From NCBI RefSeq assembly GCF_947179165.1, contig NC_077246.1, positions 66,566,921-66,630,920 of the forward strand: 64,000 bases of DNA, given 5' to 3'. This stretch comes from Solanum dulcamara. Taxonomy: Eukaryota; Streptophyta; Magnoliopsida; Solanales; Solanaceae. This document shows positions 10,533 through 21,578 of this stretch, one piece after another. Position numbers and translations under genes: made by a program. The notes under the pieces are model-generated. The model made no database searches. It saw nothing but the letters and a program-made list of their open reading frames with translations, and was not told where the DNA came from. The first letter of the stretch is position 1; every line of letters begins with the position of its first letter.

Positions 10533-10943
10533 CAGTACACTCTTGTTAATCACATTTGGATCCCAAAAAGACATAAAGATGTTCACGCGAACCATGTCAT
10601 ACAATGAGTCCATTTTTTTGATATATATCAGGCATTTCATTCTCCAAATAATTCAAATCGAAGCAATTTAATGTCCAACTCGGACCTATATGACATGACT
10701 GATCAATAGATCCACCTTTTGCCTATATGACATGACTGATTAATAGATCCACCTTTCAGTACACTCTTGTTAATCACTTTTGGATCCCAAAAAGACATAA
10801 AGATGTTCACGCGAACCATGTCATACAATGAGTCCATTTTTTTGATATATATCAGGCATTTCATTTTCCGAATAATTCAAATCGAAGCAATTTAATGTCC
10901 AACTCGGACCTATATGACATGACTGATCAATAGATCCACCTTT
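10533..10943. repeat. Direct tandem duplication, period 224 bp
   Basis: 10533-10723 is repeated almost exactly at 10757-10943 (both begin CAGTACACTCTTGTTAATCA). A partial 35-bp unit (CCTATATGACATGACTGAT...) lies between them. Only a handful of substitutions are visible, so the duplication is young. No open frame. Confidence 0.9.
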
Positions 10944-11469
10944 TATCATATATTCTTAATATATTTTTAGAATATTATTGAACTCAAATTATGATCATGT
11001 TGTTGGGTTTGAATAATGGAATGTCGAAGCTAACAAAAGAAATCTTGAACAATGATAATAAAGAGAAATTATAAAATAAAATAAAAACTCAAAATATATT
11101 AACTTGATTTGGTCAAGTGACCTACATATGACAGATACAAAAAATAAAAAGTATTGGAAGCATAATCTCCCCTAAAAAATACTTCATTTGAGGAAATAAT
11201 TGCCAATTTTCAGAAGACCAATCACATAAAGAAAAATTCAAAGGAATTCAGCAATCAAAAGATTTACCTGCTATATTATAACCACTTTTGTTTTATTACA
11301 TAATATATTTCCACACAATTTTTTTATTATTTATGTTATAGTTTTGTTAACTTAAATACTTTCAAAAATTTGAATATTTAATTTTAGATTTCTTGAACTC
11401 TATTCGTGAGTTGGTATTTGCTGTAAACTAAACCTAACCAAGATATATACCAAATCAAAAACAGATATA
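10944..11469. other. Intergenic, no gene seen
   Basis: AT-rich DNA without a supported coding frame, RNA or repeat boundary. Confidence 0.4.
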
Positions 11470-11850
11470 GAGCCCGTTTGGATTGGATTAAAAAAAGTAA
11501 CTTTTATGTTTGAAGTGCTTTTAGAACTTTGAAGTGCTGAAAGTTATTTTTATAAATAAGCAGTTGAGTGTTTGGATAAAAGTGCTTATGATGTGAATTT
11601 TAGGGTTAAAAGAATAAAAAAGGTAGTTTGGGAATTTAGTTAAAATACAAGGGATATAAAAGTAATTTCCATGGTCAAAGAAAATGACTTTAAGCACTTT
11701 GGAAAAAAAAAGTTAGGAATCCTAACTTTTCATTTTTGACTGACTTTAAGAACTTTATGGCTTAAAATCAGCATTAGGCAAACACGTCCAAAAGCTAAAA
11801 AGGGGATTTAAGTTGGTTTTGACCAACTTAAAGCCAATCCAAACGGGCTC
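11470..11850. mobile_element. MITE with 17-bp perfect terminal inverted repeats
   Basis: GAGCCCGTTTGGATTGG at 11470-11486 is the exact complement of CCAATCCAAACGGGCTC at 11834-11850. The 381-bp element has further inner complementarity (CTTTAAGCACTTT, AAGTGCTTTTAGAACTTTGAAG) and no coding capacity. The target duplication is unclear (ATA on both sides at most), so the superfamily is left open. Confidence 0.85.
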
Positions 11851-12000
11851 ATACACAAGAGTGATCAAATTAAAAACAAAATAAAATATATATAAGGTAA
11901 AAGATTAGTCAGTTCTAAAAGCAAACATTACCTTTCTAAGACGTGGTTATAAGAGTCCTTTTCTAATATAGTCTAAGATAAAAAGAGAAACCAATTACTA

Positions 12001-12917
12001 TTGCACCTATATTCACAACCAAAAATCAAAACAATGATTTATGATAAAAAGAGAAACCCTTATAAAAATAAATGGATCTCACAAATCAAATGGTGGACAA
12101 CACCTTGCTGCCCGAAATTGAAACCCATATATTCAGCAGTACCAGCTTTTATTATATGGCATCTATGGAAGTGGAGGAACAGTCTAAAAAATGGAAGAAG
12201 GGTATCCTACAACAGTCTAGTTCTCAAAGTTAACATGGAACTATGGAGACTGATGAAGATTCTATATCCCAGACTCCCTCATTACCCGACTGGATGGCCG
12301 GACATGATTAATATGTTGGAGAATTATAAGCCAAAGCCACACTTTTTGGCAGTAAAGTGGCAACTTCCAGAGAAAGGAATCCTAAAATGTAATACAGACG
12401 GAGCCTCAAGAGGCAATCCAGGCAGGAGCTCATATGGATTTTGTTTGAGAGACTATACGGGGGACCTAATATATGCACAAGGGGAAGAGATTCAAGAATC
12501 AACAAATATCGAGGCTGAGGCAGTGCTCTTTATCACTGTACTGTCATGAACCTCAATAGAGTCTGCATTGAAACCGACTCATTGATTATAGTTAAGATAT
12601 TATCTAGAGTCTGGGAAATCCCATGGAATTTAGGGATTATAGTGGAAGACATAAAGTGTTTTGCTCAAGTATGTGAGGTGCAACTACAACATGTGTACCG
12701 AGAAGGGAATTGTTTAGCAGACTTCTTTGCAAACCTTGCGTTTGAGCATGAAAATAGGTTCAGTTTTTCTACATTTACAGATCTTCTTACACATGCTAAG
12801 AAGATTGTAAATCTGGACAAACAACAAATTGCTACACTAAGGATTCGCACCAAAGAATTAAAACACAGCAGCCACAAGGAAAAGCAGGAAGCATTTATCA
12901 TTGGTGCTGGAAAAACA
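12001..12917 (+). pseudogene. LINE ribonuclease H domain fragment, frameshifted
   Basis: Two adjoining frames (12001-12549 and 12546-12920) make one C-terminal LINE product broken by a frameshift near 12546. The first holds an IIWHLWKWRNSLK segment and the start of RNase H (CNTDGASRGNPGRSSYG with the first catalytic Asp, then an EAEA glutamate). The second holds IETDS (the third acidic residue) and REGNCLADFFAN (the last Asp). This matches the RNase H fold common in plant LINE and related RVT_3 proteins. There is no reverse transcriptase in front, so it is a dead, 5'-truncated copy. It belongs to a different subfamily from the LINE at 14653. Confidence 0.8.
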
Positions 12918-13159
12918 TAGTAGACATGATTTTTCTAAGCAAGCCACTCGGATATATAACAGATTACTCAATTGATTTTATGTGGCAGAGGAAAAATGAC
13001 ATTCAAATTAAGGGGATCTACACCACAGGATCAATGATTTTGCAACACAAGGAATACAGGAAGTTTGAAATAAAGGAAACAATGGTAACTTACACAACTC
13101 ATATGCACAAGATGAACAGAAAGCATACACAAGGTAAGCTATTAATTTTAAAGTCTTAA

Positions 13160-13500
13160 TACTCAAATTTTGGTTGATATTTTAAACTACTAAAATATAA
13201 AGAAAATAGTGGTAAATAACTTCATTGTAGAATATGAATCCTAGTGTATATCTCATATAAATCCTAAATTAGTATAATCTTATTCAATATATTAAGATAA
13301 TAATTAAATAATAATTATTTGAGGACAATAATAACAAAAATATTTTTCTAAGGCAATAAAGTTTTAATTGATTTAAATGTCTAAATATTGAAAGAAATAA
13401 TAAATATGATGCAAAGACAATTTTATCTAAAGTGGAGTCTTTTAATGAAGCGCAAAAAATCCAATTAATATTTTAAGGGTCTTCATGCTTTCAATATATA
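13160..13500. other. Intergenic, no gene seen
   Basis: Very AT-rich. May include the 3' tail of the LINE fragment before it, but no poly-A end or target duplication was recognised. Confidence 0.35.
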
Positions 13501-13680
13501 TGTATTTGAATTAATATTTTCTTGCTTTCTTACCAAACACTAGAAAATAAGTAAGAGACCATTTTCCTTCCAACCAAACTTGTATTCTTGAAAGACAGTG
13601 AGAAACCTTAAAAACTAATTCTTTTTAATTCCATGTATGCGCCCTTTTTTTAGAAACTCTTTGCTCCCTGACCTCTTTTT

Positions 13681-13988
13681 TGGGGGGGCATAATTCATAA
13701 ATATATTTTTTAACTGGGTGTCAGTTGACATCTATGACCTTAAATTTTGGGTGTGCACAAGTACGTATTTAAATTTGTAAAAAATTAAATAAATAGACAC
13801 GCGTGTCCTACGTGGCTTAATACACGCATAACACCACATAGGACACAAAATTTTCATGTAGGATGTCAGACGAATGTATTTATTTATTCAAGTTTTGGAT
13901 AGTTAAAGTGTCTATTTATGCACTAATAAAATTAAAAGTTATAGTTGACTGCGAAACTCAAATTAAGGATCATATTTATGTATTATGC
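13681..13988. mobile_element. MITE of the GGCATAATACATAAA family, copy in block A
   Basis: Runs from the GGGGGGGCATAATTCATAA end to TTTATGTATTATGCC, with inverted arms of about 100 bp. Block B at 18930-18960 reads straight through (CTGACCTC then a T-run then CCTTCTTTG), showing the empty site. The T-run makes the duplication length ambiguous. Confidence 0.75.
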
Positions 13989-14653
13989 CTTTTTTCCTCC
14001 TTTGTTTACCTACAAAAGAGAATCAATCTGAAATATTTTGAGACAATTTTTCTTACACTCTCAATTGTTCTATAATTTGGCGCAAGGATTTAGTAGAAAT
14101 AGACTTCAATTCCTCTTCTCATCAAGCATGGAGAGCAAAGTAATTGGTGGACCAATCAAAGTGTATGTATTTTATTCTAAAAACACTATACTAAAAAATA
14201 ATTTTTAGCGGCAATTAATTAACGCAATAACTTAATTTTTACTTTTTTTTTAAAAAAGGCAATTTCTAGTGACAATTACATTTTAGTATTTCTTTAAATG
14301 CCGCTAAAGTCTATAGAGACATTGAATCTAATAACAATTAACTAATGTCAGTAAAGGCTTTAGCACTCTTTGTTAATATGCATATTTATCGCCGCTAGGC
14401 AGGTCTACTTTTGGTCATTCTTTTCTCTGAAAATCCATATGGTAGCACTTGTGTGACACTTTCATGGATTGAGATCATCTTGGGGGGTTGAGGATAATAA
14501 AATATCTTGTAGAGGATAATTAGGCTAATGTAAAATTTAGGCGTGCAATGAATAAAAGGTACCAATCTATTCTACCTTATTAATTCCCATTAATGTGATA
14601 AGCATTGCAATTCGATTTGAATTTGATGTTATTTCATTACTTAAAATGTCCCC

Positions 14654-15319
14654 ATGTACGAAGGTTTCTACATGAGTGCCATTGGTCCCCAGATCAATCA
14701 CTTAACCTTTGCCGATGACACTATAATCTTCTGCAATGGGGACAAGAGATCCCTCAAAATGATTATGGACACTCTCAAGAATTATGAGGACACCACTGAC
14801 CAAATCATAAATAGAAATAAGAGTTGTTTTTCCCTAAAATCAAAAGCTAGTCTTAACACTATCACTATAATGAAAAGGCTCACCAATATGGTTTACCATA
14901 AATTTCCCATCAAGCATCTTGGTTGTCCCTTAATCACTGGGAAAAAGAAGATTTCTTATTACAATGATATTATCAAAAAGGTTACTAGCAGAATCAGAGG
15001 ATGGCACTCTAATCTCCTCTCTCCTGGTGGAAGAGCCATCCTCATTAAACATATCTTGCTCGCTCTTCCTACTCATCTTCTCAGTGCTGTGAATCCTCCT
15101 AAGGGAACTTTTGATCTTATTGAAAAATGCTTAGCTAGGTTCTTCTGGTCCAGAAAGACACTGGAAACAAGCATCACTGGATCTCTTGGAATAGCTTGTG
15201 CTATCCATTTGAGGAAGGTGGAGCCAATTTTAGAAGAATTGAAGTTATTTACAATGCCTTTAAGTCCAAACAGTGGTGGAAGCTCAGAACTGCTAAATCT
15301 CTTTGGAGTGATTTCGTGA
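14654..15319 (+). pseudogene. LINE reverse transcriptase, C-terminal part
   Basis: The frame contains HLTFADDTIIF, the catalytic box of LINE reverse transcriptases with both aspartates present. It continues through the thumb region (FPIKHLGCPL, SPGGRAILIKHILLALPTHLLSA). The fingers and most of the palm are missing because of 5' truncation. A frameshift near 15190-15200 moves the continuation into another frame (PFEEGGANFRRIE at 15200 onward). Non-functional. Confidence 0.85.
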
Positions 15320-15483
15320 GAGCCAAGTACTGGAACAATGAACACCCTATGAAGGTCCAATGGACAAGAGGCAACTCTTAATACTGAAAATCTCTATGTA
15401 GGGTCAAACATAACACTAAAAAAAAAAATTACTGGAAGGTTGGAAAAGGGGATGTGTCATTTTGGTTTGATAACTAGTCCAAT

Positions 15484-15998
15484 TTGGGACCACTTTATCT
15501 TCTACACCCTAATGACAACTCCCATTGTTATATCAAACTCAACTCTCTCTTGAGAGAGGGAATTTGGCATTGGGATACATTGCACTATCAGCTCCCCACA
15601 GAAAATAAAGATATGATCAGCAGTATGGGTATCCACCTGGAAAGCAACAAAGAAGACTATCCTATCTGGACTGATAACCCTATTAGGGAATTCAACACTA
15701 GCTCGTCCTGGAATAACATTAAGCATAAAAAGGAGATCAACATTATGGCTAAAAATGTATGGAACAAGGACATTCATTTTAAGATGACTTTTTTAACTTG
15801 GAGGGCAATCCAGATAGACTTCCAACTGATGAAAGAGTTATTAAAAAGTTTGGAATTAGTATAGGCCCTGGATGTCATTGTTACATTTCTGATGACTCTA
15901 ACACAAATATTGAAAATGTTGATCACCTTTTTTGTCATGGTCTTCAAGCTAAAAGAATATGGAATTTTTTTTGCAGGGCCGCTGGGAATTGGACATAG
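15484..15998 (+). pseudogene. LINE zinc-binding connector region (zf-RVT), broken
   Basis: Contains the WHWDTLH...REFNTSSSWNNIKH and VWNKDIHFKMTFLTWRA stretches typical of the segment between reverse transcriptase and RNase H in plant LINEs. A later frame (15798-15998) has ISIGPGCHCYISDDSNTNIENVDHLF, matching the usual C-x-C...ES..HLFxxC zinc-binding layout with one cysteine replaced. At least two frame changes are seen. Confidence 0.7.
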
Positions 15999-16187
15999 GC
16001 ACAACACCCTCAAGATGATATTACTTAGTTGGTGGAACTTGAAGACTAAAAACCCCATTGCAGCTTTCATAACTATAGCTCTACCCTCCATCATTTGTTA
16101 GGAACTGTGGAGAACTAGGTGTAGCAATAATTTGAGGCTGTAAAGCCTTCCTTTTTCAGAACCAAAACTAACATCACTTACACTCTA

Positions 16188-16892
16188 TTGCAGGTTACTC
16201 AGAAGAATTTTGATAAAACAAAGATAGAGGAAAGCTGGAATAGCCTCTATCAAATCTTTGAAGCGGACATCAACCAGATAACTTCTATTAGATTCAAATG
16301 GCTCAAACCACCTGGAAACTTGATAAAGCTCAACAATGATGGAAGCTGTGTTAACGGAAGTTGTGGTGGAGGAGGGCTAATCAGAGACAACCGAGGCAAC
16401 ATGATGTTTGCTTACTCTTTGGGTCTAGGCCAAGGCACTAGCAACATGGCTGAAGCCCAAGCACTACTTTATGGTCTTAAATGGTGTGTTAGTAGAGGTT
16501 ACGATAAGGTTTGGGGTGAAACTGATTCCTTATTCTTGGCTAAATGCATAAAAAGAGAATGGAAAACGCCTTGGAGATTGGATAAGTTGATCCAAGAAGT
16601 ACAACAATTAGTTGAAACTCATGGATTTACCATCAGTCATTGCTTTAGGGAAGCCAACAAACCTGCCGATAAATTAGCATCCTGGAGCTATTGTATTGAT
16701 GCAACACATGATTTCAACTCTTTCGCTAATCTCTCTAGGAAAGTTAGGGGATTAATTAACACAGATAGATGGGAGCTCCCTTCCTTCAGAATGCAGCAGG
16801 TCAAACCTTCTAATTTTATTTATGTACTCCAAGATCTTGTATTAAGTTTGGTATGCCAAACTCCAAGATGTAACTCATTCATATCAAAATAA
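16188..16892 (+). pseudogene. LINE RNase H domain
   Basis: An open 234-aa frame with LNNDGSCVNGSCGGGGLIRD (first Asp), a SNMAEAQALLYGLKW helix with the catalytic Glu, GETDS (second Asp) and SHCFREANKPADKLASW (His and last Asp). The domain is complete in its acidic residues, but it is separated from the polymerase by frameshifts and a stop and has no start or promoter of its own. The A-rich element tail follows at once. Confidence 0.85.
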
Positions 16893-17567
16893 ATAAATAA
16901 AACTTTTTTATAAAAAAAAAAAGGATTGCTAGCTAGTTAGCCGTTGCTTGAATCAAGAAAACAGAAGAGAAAATATGCTTTGTGTAGAAATAGGGGCGAA
17001 TATTAAATATACAGAGTGAAAATTATGTTTTATTTATATACAGAAAATGTTGAATTCCATTAATTTCTTTGGATATTACTTTTTATTTATATTTTGGACC
17101 CCGTGATAAAAATCATGGTACCACCATTGGACTCATAAGAGATTTCAATGCAAGTGAATACACTACAACCAGCTACAAACTTTGTCGCTAATCCGTCGGT
17201 AAATAGGATTAAAGACAAATTTTGTTGTTTAGTTAGAGAATTTGTCGGTCGCCAATTTCATTTTTTTTAGTTGTGATAGTGATCTACAAGATTAGCTAAG
17301 GTAAAACCCACCTCAAAGATGCCAAGTTTTCAGATTACAAAAACAATGTGTGTATTATACCACTAGAAACACAAGTACATTATATTAGTTAACTGATGAC
17401 AGAACAATAACATAATCAATCACATAAATAATCCGTCCAAAACAGGGAGCTGGAAATGATTGTAGCACAACAAAGGAAAACATATATGATCACATTACAT
17501 GATGAAGTGTGACAGTTTAACAATGTTACATCAATAAGGAAAAGAGAAATCTCATACGTCCACGCGC

Positions 17568-17933
17568 TCAAGGTTTTTTAGGCATTTGAGGGATTTCTGG
17601 TTTTGCCAAAGTTGGCACTTCAGGCTTAGGAATGGCAGGAATCTCTAATTTTGGCAACGTTGGAAGTTCAGGCTTTGGCAATGTTGGAAGTTCGGTCTTT
17701 GGCATTTCTGGCAATTCAGGCTTTGGTAGAGTTGGCAGCTCAGGTTTTGGAATTTCAGGGAATTCAAGTTTAGGCAAAGTTGGGATTTCAGGTAAATGTG
17801 GCAATTCGGGCTTAGGAAGCTCAGGGATAGTTAATTCAAGAAGATGGCGTGCTTCTGCTTGAATTACATAACTACTTGTTATAAACAAAGTGATGAATAA
17901 TAAAAAGAAAGATGGGATACACTTATAAGCCAT
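17568..17933 (-). CDS. PELPK-repeat secreted proline-rich protein, copy 3 (chimeric)
   Basis: 121 residues, intronless: signal peptide (FFLLFITLFITSSYVIQAEA), RHLLE, then more PELPTLPK units than copy 2 because of one extra LPKPELPT repeat. Inferred role as for the other copies. The 5' half (about 17690-17933) and the promoter through about 18180 are nearly identical to PELPK2. The 3' end (GGTTTTGCCAAAGTTGGCAC... on the plus strand) and the 3' flank match PELPK4. The junction lies inside the repeat array, where unequal crossing-over or conversion is easiest. The start is fixed by alignment. Confidence 0.9.
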   Translation of the reverse strand: MAYKCIPSFFLLFITLFITSSYVIQAEARHLLELTIPELPKPELPHLPEIPTLPKLEFPEIPKPELPTLPKPELPEMPKTELPTLPKPELPTLPKLEIPAIPKPEVPTLAKPEIPQMPKKP

Positions 17934-18011
17934 TTTTGAAAGGTGATAAATGTTTCAAGACTAGTAATTTATGGTTTGGTTGATTATGCATTATGCTTCA
18001 CTTCAAACAAG

Positions 18012-18019
18012 TTTATATA
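18012..18019 (-). promoter_or_regulatory. TATA box of PELPK3
   Basis: TATATAAA on the minus strand, 79 bp upstream of the ATG. Confidence 0.75.
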
Positions 18020-18099
18020 GATATGTCATATGTGGAAATATAGGAATTGGAGAATTAGGCTTTGGTTGTGTGGTTTGGTAGGACTAAATGTTTGTTAGT

Positions 18100-18117
18100 T
18101 CATCTTCTCAACAATAA
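18100..18117 (-). promoter_or_regulatory. Conserved 18-bp upstream block of PELPK3
   Basis: Exact copy of the block found in all five promoters, 167 bp upstream of the ATG. Confidence 0.55.
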
Positions 18118-18425
18118 CCTCCTAATTAGTTTGACATGTACAAACTCTTCACTCTACTACCGGATTGTCAAGAGAAAAAGCTTTTCAAGAAAAGTGAATT
18201 TACATGCCTCTGTATACATGCTTGACGGTATTCTAGACTAGTAATTGAGCTATTTTTTTAAGAACTGCAAAAGTATCGAAGAAAACATTTTCTAGAAAAT
18301 AAGTTCGTTAAAAATAAGGAAAATGACTTCTCTAATGGAAGTAGGGAAAACAAGCTGTTTTCCAAATTTATTGTCTTCTACCAACCCACCCCCTCCATAA
18401 TATTTTGCTAGGTAACATATATATA

Positions 18426-18690
18426 TGACATAATACATAAATATGACTCTTAACTTGGTTTCATCTGTCACCTATGACTTTTAACTTTATTAGTGCACAA
18501 GTATGTGCGTTAACTATCTAAAATTTGAACAAATAGACACATTCGTCCTACGTGACATCCTACATGGCAATCACGTGTGTATATTTGTTCAATTTTATAC
18601 AAGTTTAAATGCCTAATTGTGCACACCCAAAGTTGGACGGCATAAATATGAAATAAGGTCAAGTTAAGAACATATTTATATATATATATA
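18426..18690. mobile_element. MITE of the GGCATAATACATAAA family, between blocks A and B
   Basis: Starts GACATAATACATAAATATGAC. The right arm ends GAACATATTTATATATATA, where slippage has replaced the usual TATTATGCC end. The internal core (AAATAGACAC...CGTCCTACGTG...TGTTCAA...TAAAT) matches the copies at 23642 and 60636. Confidence 0.7.
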
Positions 18691-19131
18691 TATATATACA
18701 CATACATACTTAGATTAATATTTTCTTATTTTCTTACCACACACTAAAAAATGAGTAAGAGATCCATTTATTTTCAAAAAAATATTTTCTAGAAAATCAT
18801 TTCCCCAGAAAAACATTTTCCTTCATAAAAAACACGCCAGTGAGAAACTTTAGAAACTATTTCTTTTTAGTTCCATATATGTATATATGAGCCCTGACCT
18901 CTTTTTCTAGACACTTTAGAAACTATTTGCTCCCTGACCTCTTTTTTTTTCCTTCTTTGTTTTACCTATAAAGAGAATCTATCTGAAATGTTTGATTTAA
19001 TTTTGCTTACACTCTCAATTGTTCTATAATTTGGCGCAAGGATGTTGCAGTCGAAATAGACTTCCATTCCTCTTCTCATCAAGCATGGAGAGCATAGTAG
19101 TTGGTGGACCTAACAAAGTGTATATATTTTA

Positions 19132-19460
19132 GTAAACTTACCTAAATCACATAGTGTATAGGACTAATTACCAATTTTTCGTAACATTTTTCAATTTAGA
19201 AAATTCCTTAAAAATATGATAATTCGGATACATTAATTCAGTAATCCGGATACATTAATTAGGTTTTTATGTATCAGCAGGTAATATTTAAAGCATGATA
19301 CATTGAACATAGAGATAATTTATGAATCAGAATTAATGTATCCAAATTACTGAATTAATGTATTCGGATGGAAAGAAGGGATTTTTGTAATTTTTAAAAA
19401 TGGATGAAAGTAATGAAAAATATGATAAATAAAAGCTTGTAATTAGGTAATTTTTCCTAC
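19132..19460. mobile_element. MITE private to block B
   Basis: The ends are loosely inverted (GTAAACTTACCTAAATCAC at left, AATTAGGTAATTTTTCCTAC at right). Inside are inverted ATTCGGATACATTAATT copies. ATTTTA flanks it at 19126-19131 and 19461-19466. Block A has a single GTATTTTATTC at the same point (about 14166-14176), which is the empty site. Confidence 0.75.
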
Positions 19461-19620
19461 ATTTTATTCTAAAAACACTATGTCACAAAAATAATTTTGG
19501 GCGACAATTAATTAACGCGCGCAATAGCTTAATTGACGCTAAATATATTTTTTTAAAGGCAATTACTATTGACAATTACATTTTACCACTTTTGTAAATG
19601 TCACTAAAGTCTATAGCAAC

Positions 19621-20265
19621 TAGGGGTGTACATGGACCGGGTTGGTTCGAATTTTTTACAAACCAAACCAAACCATTTGTGTCTGGTTATTAAATCTATA
19701 AATCAGACCAAACCAATAAAAGTCGGGTTTTTTTATATCAATTTTCTCGGTTTTTTCGGGTTTTTCAGTTTTTTCGGGTTTTTTTGGGTTTCTCGGGTTT
19801 TCATAGTATCTAGTAAAAAGCACAGAGCAGTAATTCTTAAAAAGAGTTCTAGTACAAAATATCAACATATAAGATGGATGCAGAACACTGTTTGAAGTTT
19901 TAACTTTATAATATAACTTTATAAGATGAGCTTTTTTTGTATATTATTTAGATGAGCTTCTCAAATCTAAATCTAAATGTAAGAAAGAAAAGAAAAATTA
20001 TGAAAAAGTTTTAAAAAATATTTATAAATTACATTTTAATAAATATTTTTATGTATAACATAATTTAAAAGTAGTATATCTATAATCGGGTTGGTTTGGG
20101 TTCGGTTTGACTTTTTTTAGTTAAAACCAAACCAACCCTATAATGGTCGGGGTTTTTTTTCAAACACCAAACTAAGTCAAACCAAACCACTAGTCGGATT
20201 TTTTTTCTGGTTTGGTTCGGTTTGTCGGTTTGATGCGGTTTATCGGTTTGCCCTGTACAGCCCTA
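19621..20265. mobile_element. hAT-like non-autonomous element, 8-bp target duplication
   Basis: Starts TAGGGGTGTACA and ends TGTACAGCCCTA, inverted termini with one mismatch. ATAGCAAC flanks it at 19613-19620 and 20266-20273. An 8-bp duplication and short TAGGG termini fit hAT elements. Both halves contain degenerate CGGTTTGGTT-type runs in opposite orientation. Block A (about 14310-14330) lacks it. No transposase is encoded, and the 70-89-aa frames inside are low-complexity. Confidence 0.88.
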
Positions 20266-20663
20266 ATAGCAACATTGAATCTAATGACAATTAACAAATG
20301 TCGGTAAAGGCTTTAGCACTCTTTGATAATATGAATATTTATTGTCGCTAAAAGCTATTTTTGTTGTAATGAAATGCCATGTTGACAAAAGAAAATCCAT
20401 GTGGTAGCGCTTGTGTGGCATTTTCATGGGTTGGAATCATCTTGGGGTTAAGGGTAATCAGGCTAATGTAAAGTTTAGGCGTGCAATTAATAAAAGTCGC
20501 CAAGTTCAGAAGGGTACCAATCTATTCTACCTTATTAATTCCCATTAATGTGATAAGCGTTGCAATCCGATTTGAATTTGATGTTATTTCATTACTTAAA
20601 ATGTCCCTAACAAAGGATTGCTAGCTAGCAAGCCGTTGCTGGAATCAACAAAACAGAATATTA

Positions 20664-20907
20664 CTTTCCCGTCTCATATTAGTTGTCGTATATATTAAAA
20701 TTAGTTGTCCCAAAATAGTTGTTAATTTAAACAATCAAGAGAGAATTAATTATATTTTTCCTACTTTACCCTTAGTATTAATTATTCTAAAATTAAGAGA
20801 CACATAAATAGATAAAGATCAAAGAATTAATAAGGATATATTATTCAAATAACGCTCCTAATTAATATTTTCTTAAAGATTGTGCAGCTAAAATAGAACG
20901 GAGGGAG
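20664..20907. mobile_element. Stowaway-like MITE in block B
   Basis: Right end GAACGGAGGGAG, left end CTTTCCCGTCTC (diverged), TA on both sides (20662-20663 and 20908-20909). Block A reads AAAACAGAAGAGAAAATATG at this place without an element. The PELPK2 flank carries an enlarged element at the same site. Confidence 0.7.
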
Positions 20908-20934
20908 TACAAAATATGGTTTGTACAGAAACAG

Positions 20935-21118
20935 GGGCGGAGCCAATTGGGTGGAAGAGGGTTTATCCTAACCCTTTTCGGCGAAATTCACACCATATAT
21001 AAAAGGTTAATATTATATTTTATGTATATTTAGTAAATGCTGAATTTCCTTTCCATCTTCGTATAATTACTTCTTTAATATTTTGGAATTCCCTGATAAA
21101 TAATCATGACTCTGCCAT
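20935..21118. repeat. GGGGCGGAGCC-type degenerate repeat, shared by both blocks
   Basis: Bounded by AGGGGCGGAGCCA at left and ATGACTCTGCCATTG at right, which are imperfect inverted ends. The homologous, more decayed copy in block A is at about 16993-17131. No coding frame. Confidence 0.5.
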
Positions 21119-21578
21119 TGATCACTCATAAGATATGTCAATGCAAGTGAATACACTACAAAAAAACAAATTAGCTATTAACTTTGTGGCTAATCCGTCG
21201 CTAAATTGCTACCTAACATAATTTTTTGATAATTCGTTCCTAATAGTTGTTTAGTTACATAATTTGTCTGTCTCCAATTTCAGTTTTTGGAAACTACAAA
21301 ATTAGTTAAAGGTAAAACTCACCTCAAAGATTAGAAGTTTTCTGATAACAAAAACAATGTGTGTATAATACCACTAGAAACACAAGAACATTATATTAGT
21401 GAACTGATAACAGACCAATTACATAACCAATTACATAAATAATCCCCTCAAAACAGGGAGCTGGAAATGATTGTAGCACAACTAATGAAAACATATATGA
21501 TCACATAACATAATGAAATGTGACATTTTAACAATGTTGCTTCAATAAGGCAAAGAGAAATTTCATACGTCCATGCGC

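Larger units (their letters stand above)
14653..16921 (+). mobile_element. 5'-truncated LINE inserted in block A
   Basis: The left junction follows AAAATGTCCC. The right junction is an A-rich tail (AATAAATAAATAAAAC...AAAAAAAAAAA) before GGATTGCTAGCTAG. Block B reads AATGTCCCTAACAAAGGATTGCTAGC without the element (about 20600-20632), so the insertion is directly dated as later than the duplication. About 2.27 kb of 3' sequence is present: the end of the reverse transcriptase, the zinc-binding connector and RNase H. Confidence 0.9.
13501..18180. repeat. Segmental duplication block A (contains PELPK3)
   Basis: Collinear with block B (about 18701-22130). Shared landmarks in order are: AGTAAGAGACC/AGTAAGAGATC; TTCTATAATTTGGCGCAAGG; CTTCATTCC...AAGCATGGAGAGCA; the GCAATTAATTAACG tract; TTGAATTTGATGTTATTTCA; AAAGGATTGCTAGCTAG; CAATGCAAGTGAATACACTACAA; then the PELPK gene. 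Block A carries a MITE (13681-13988) and a LINE (14653-16921) that block B lacks. Confidence 0.85.

Noticed and set aside
12926..13159. 77-aa frame after the LINE RNase H fragment
   Set aside because: No domain or family resemblance, and it follows dead LINE sequence; probably chance.
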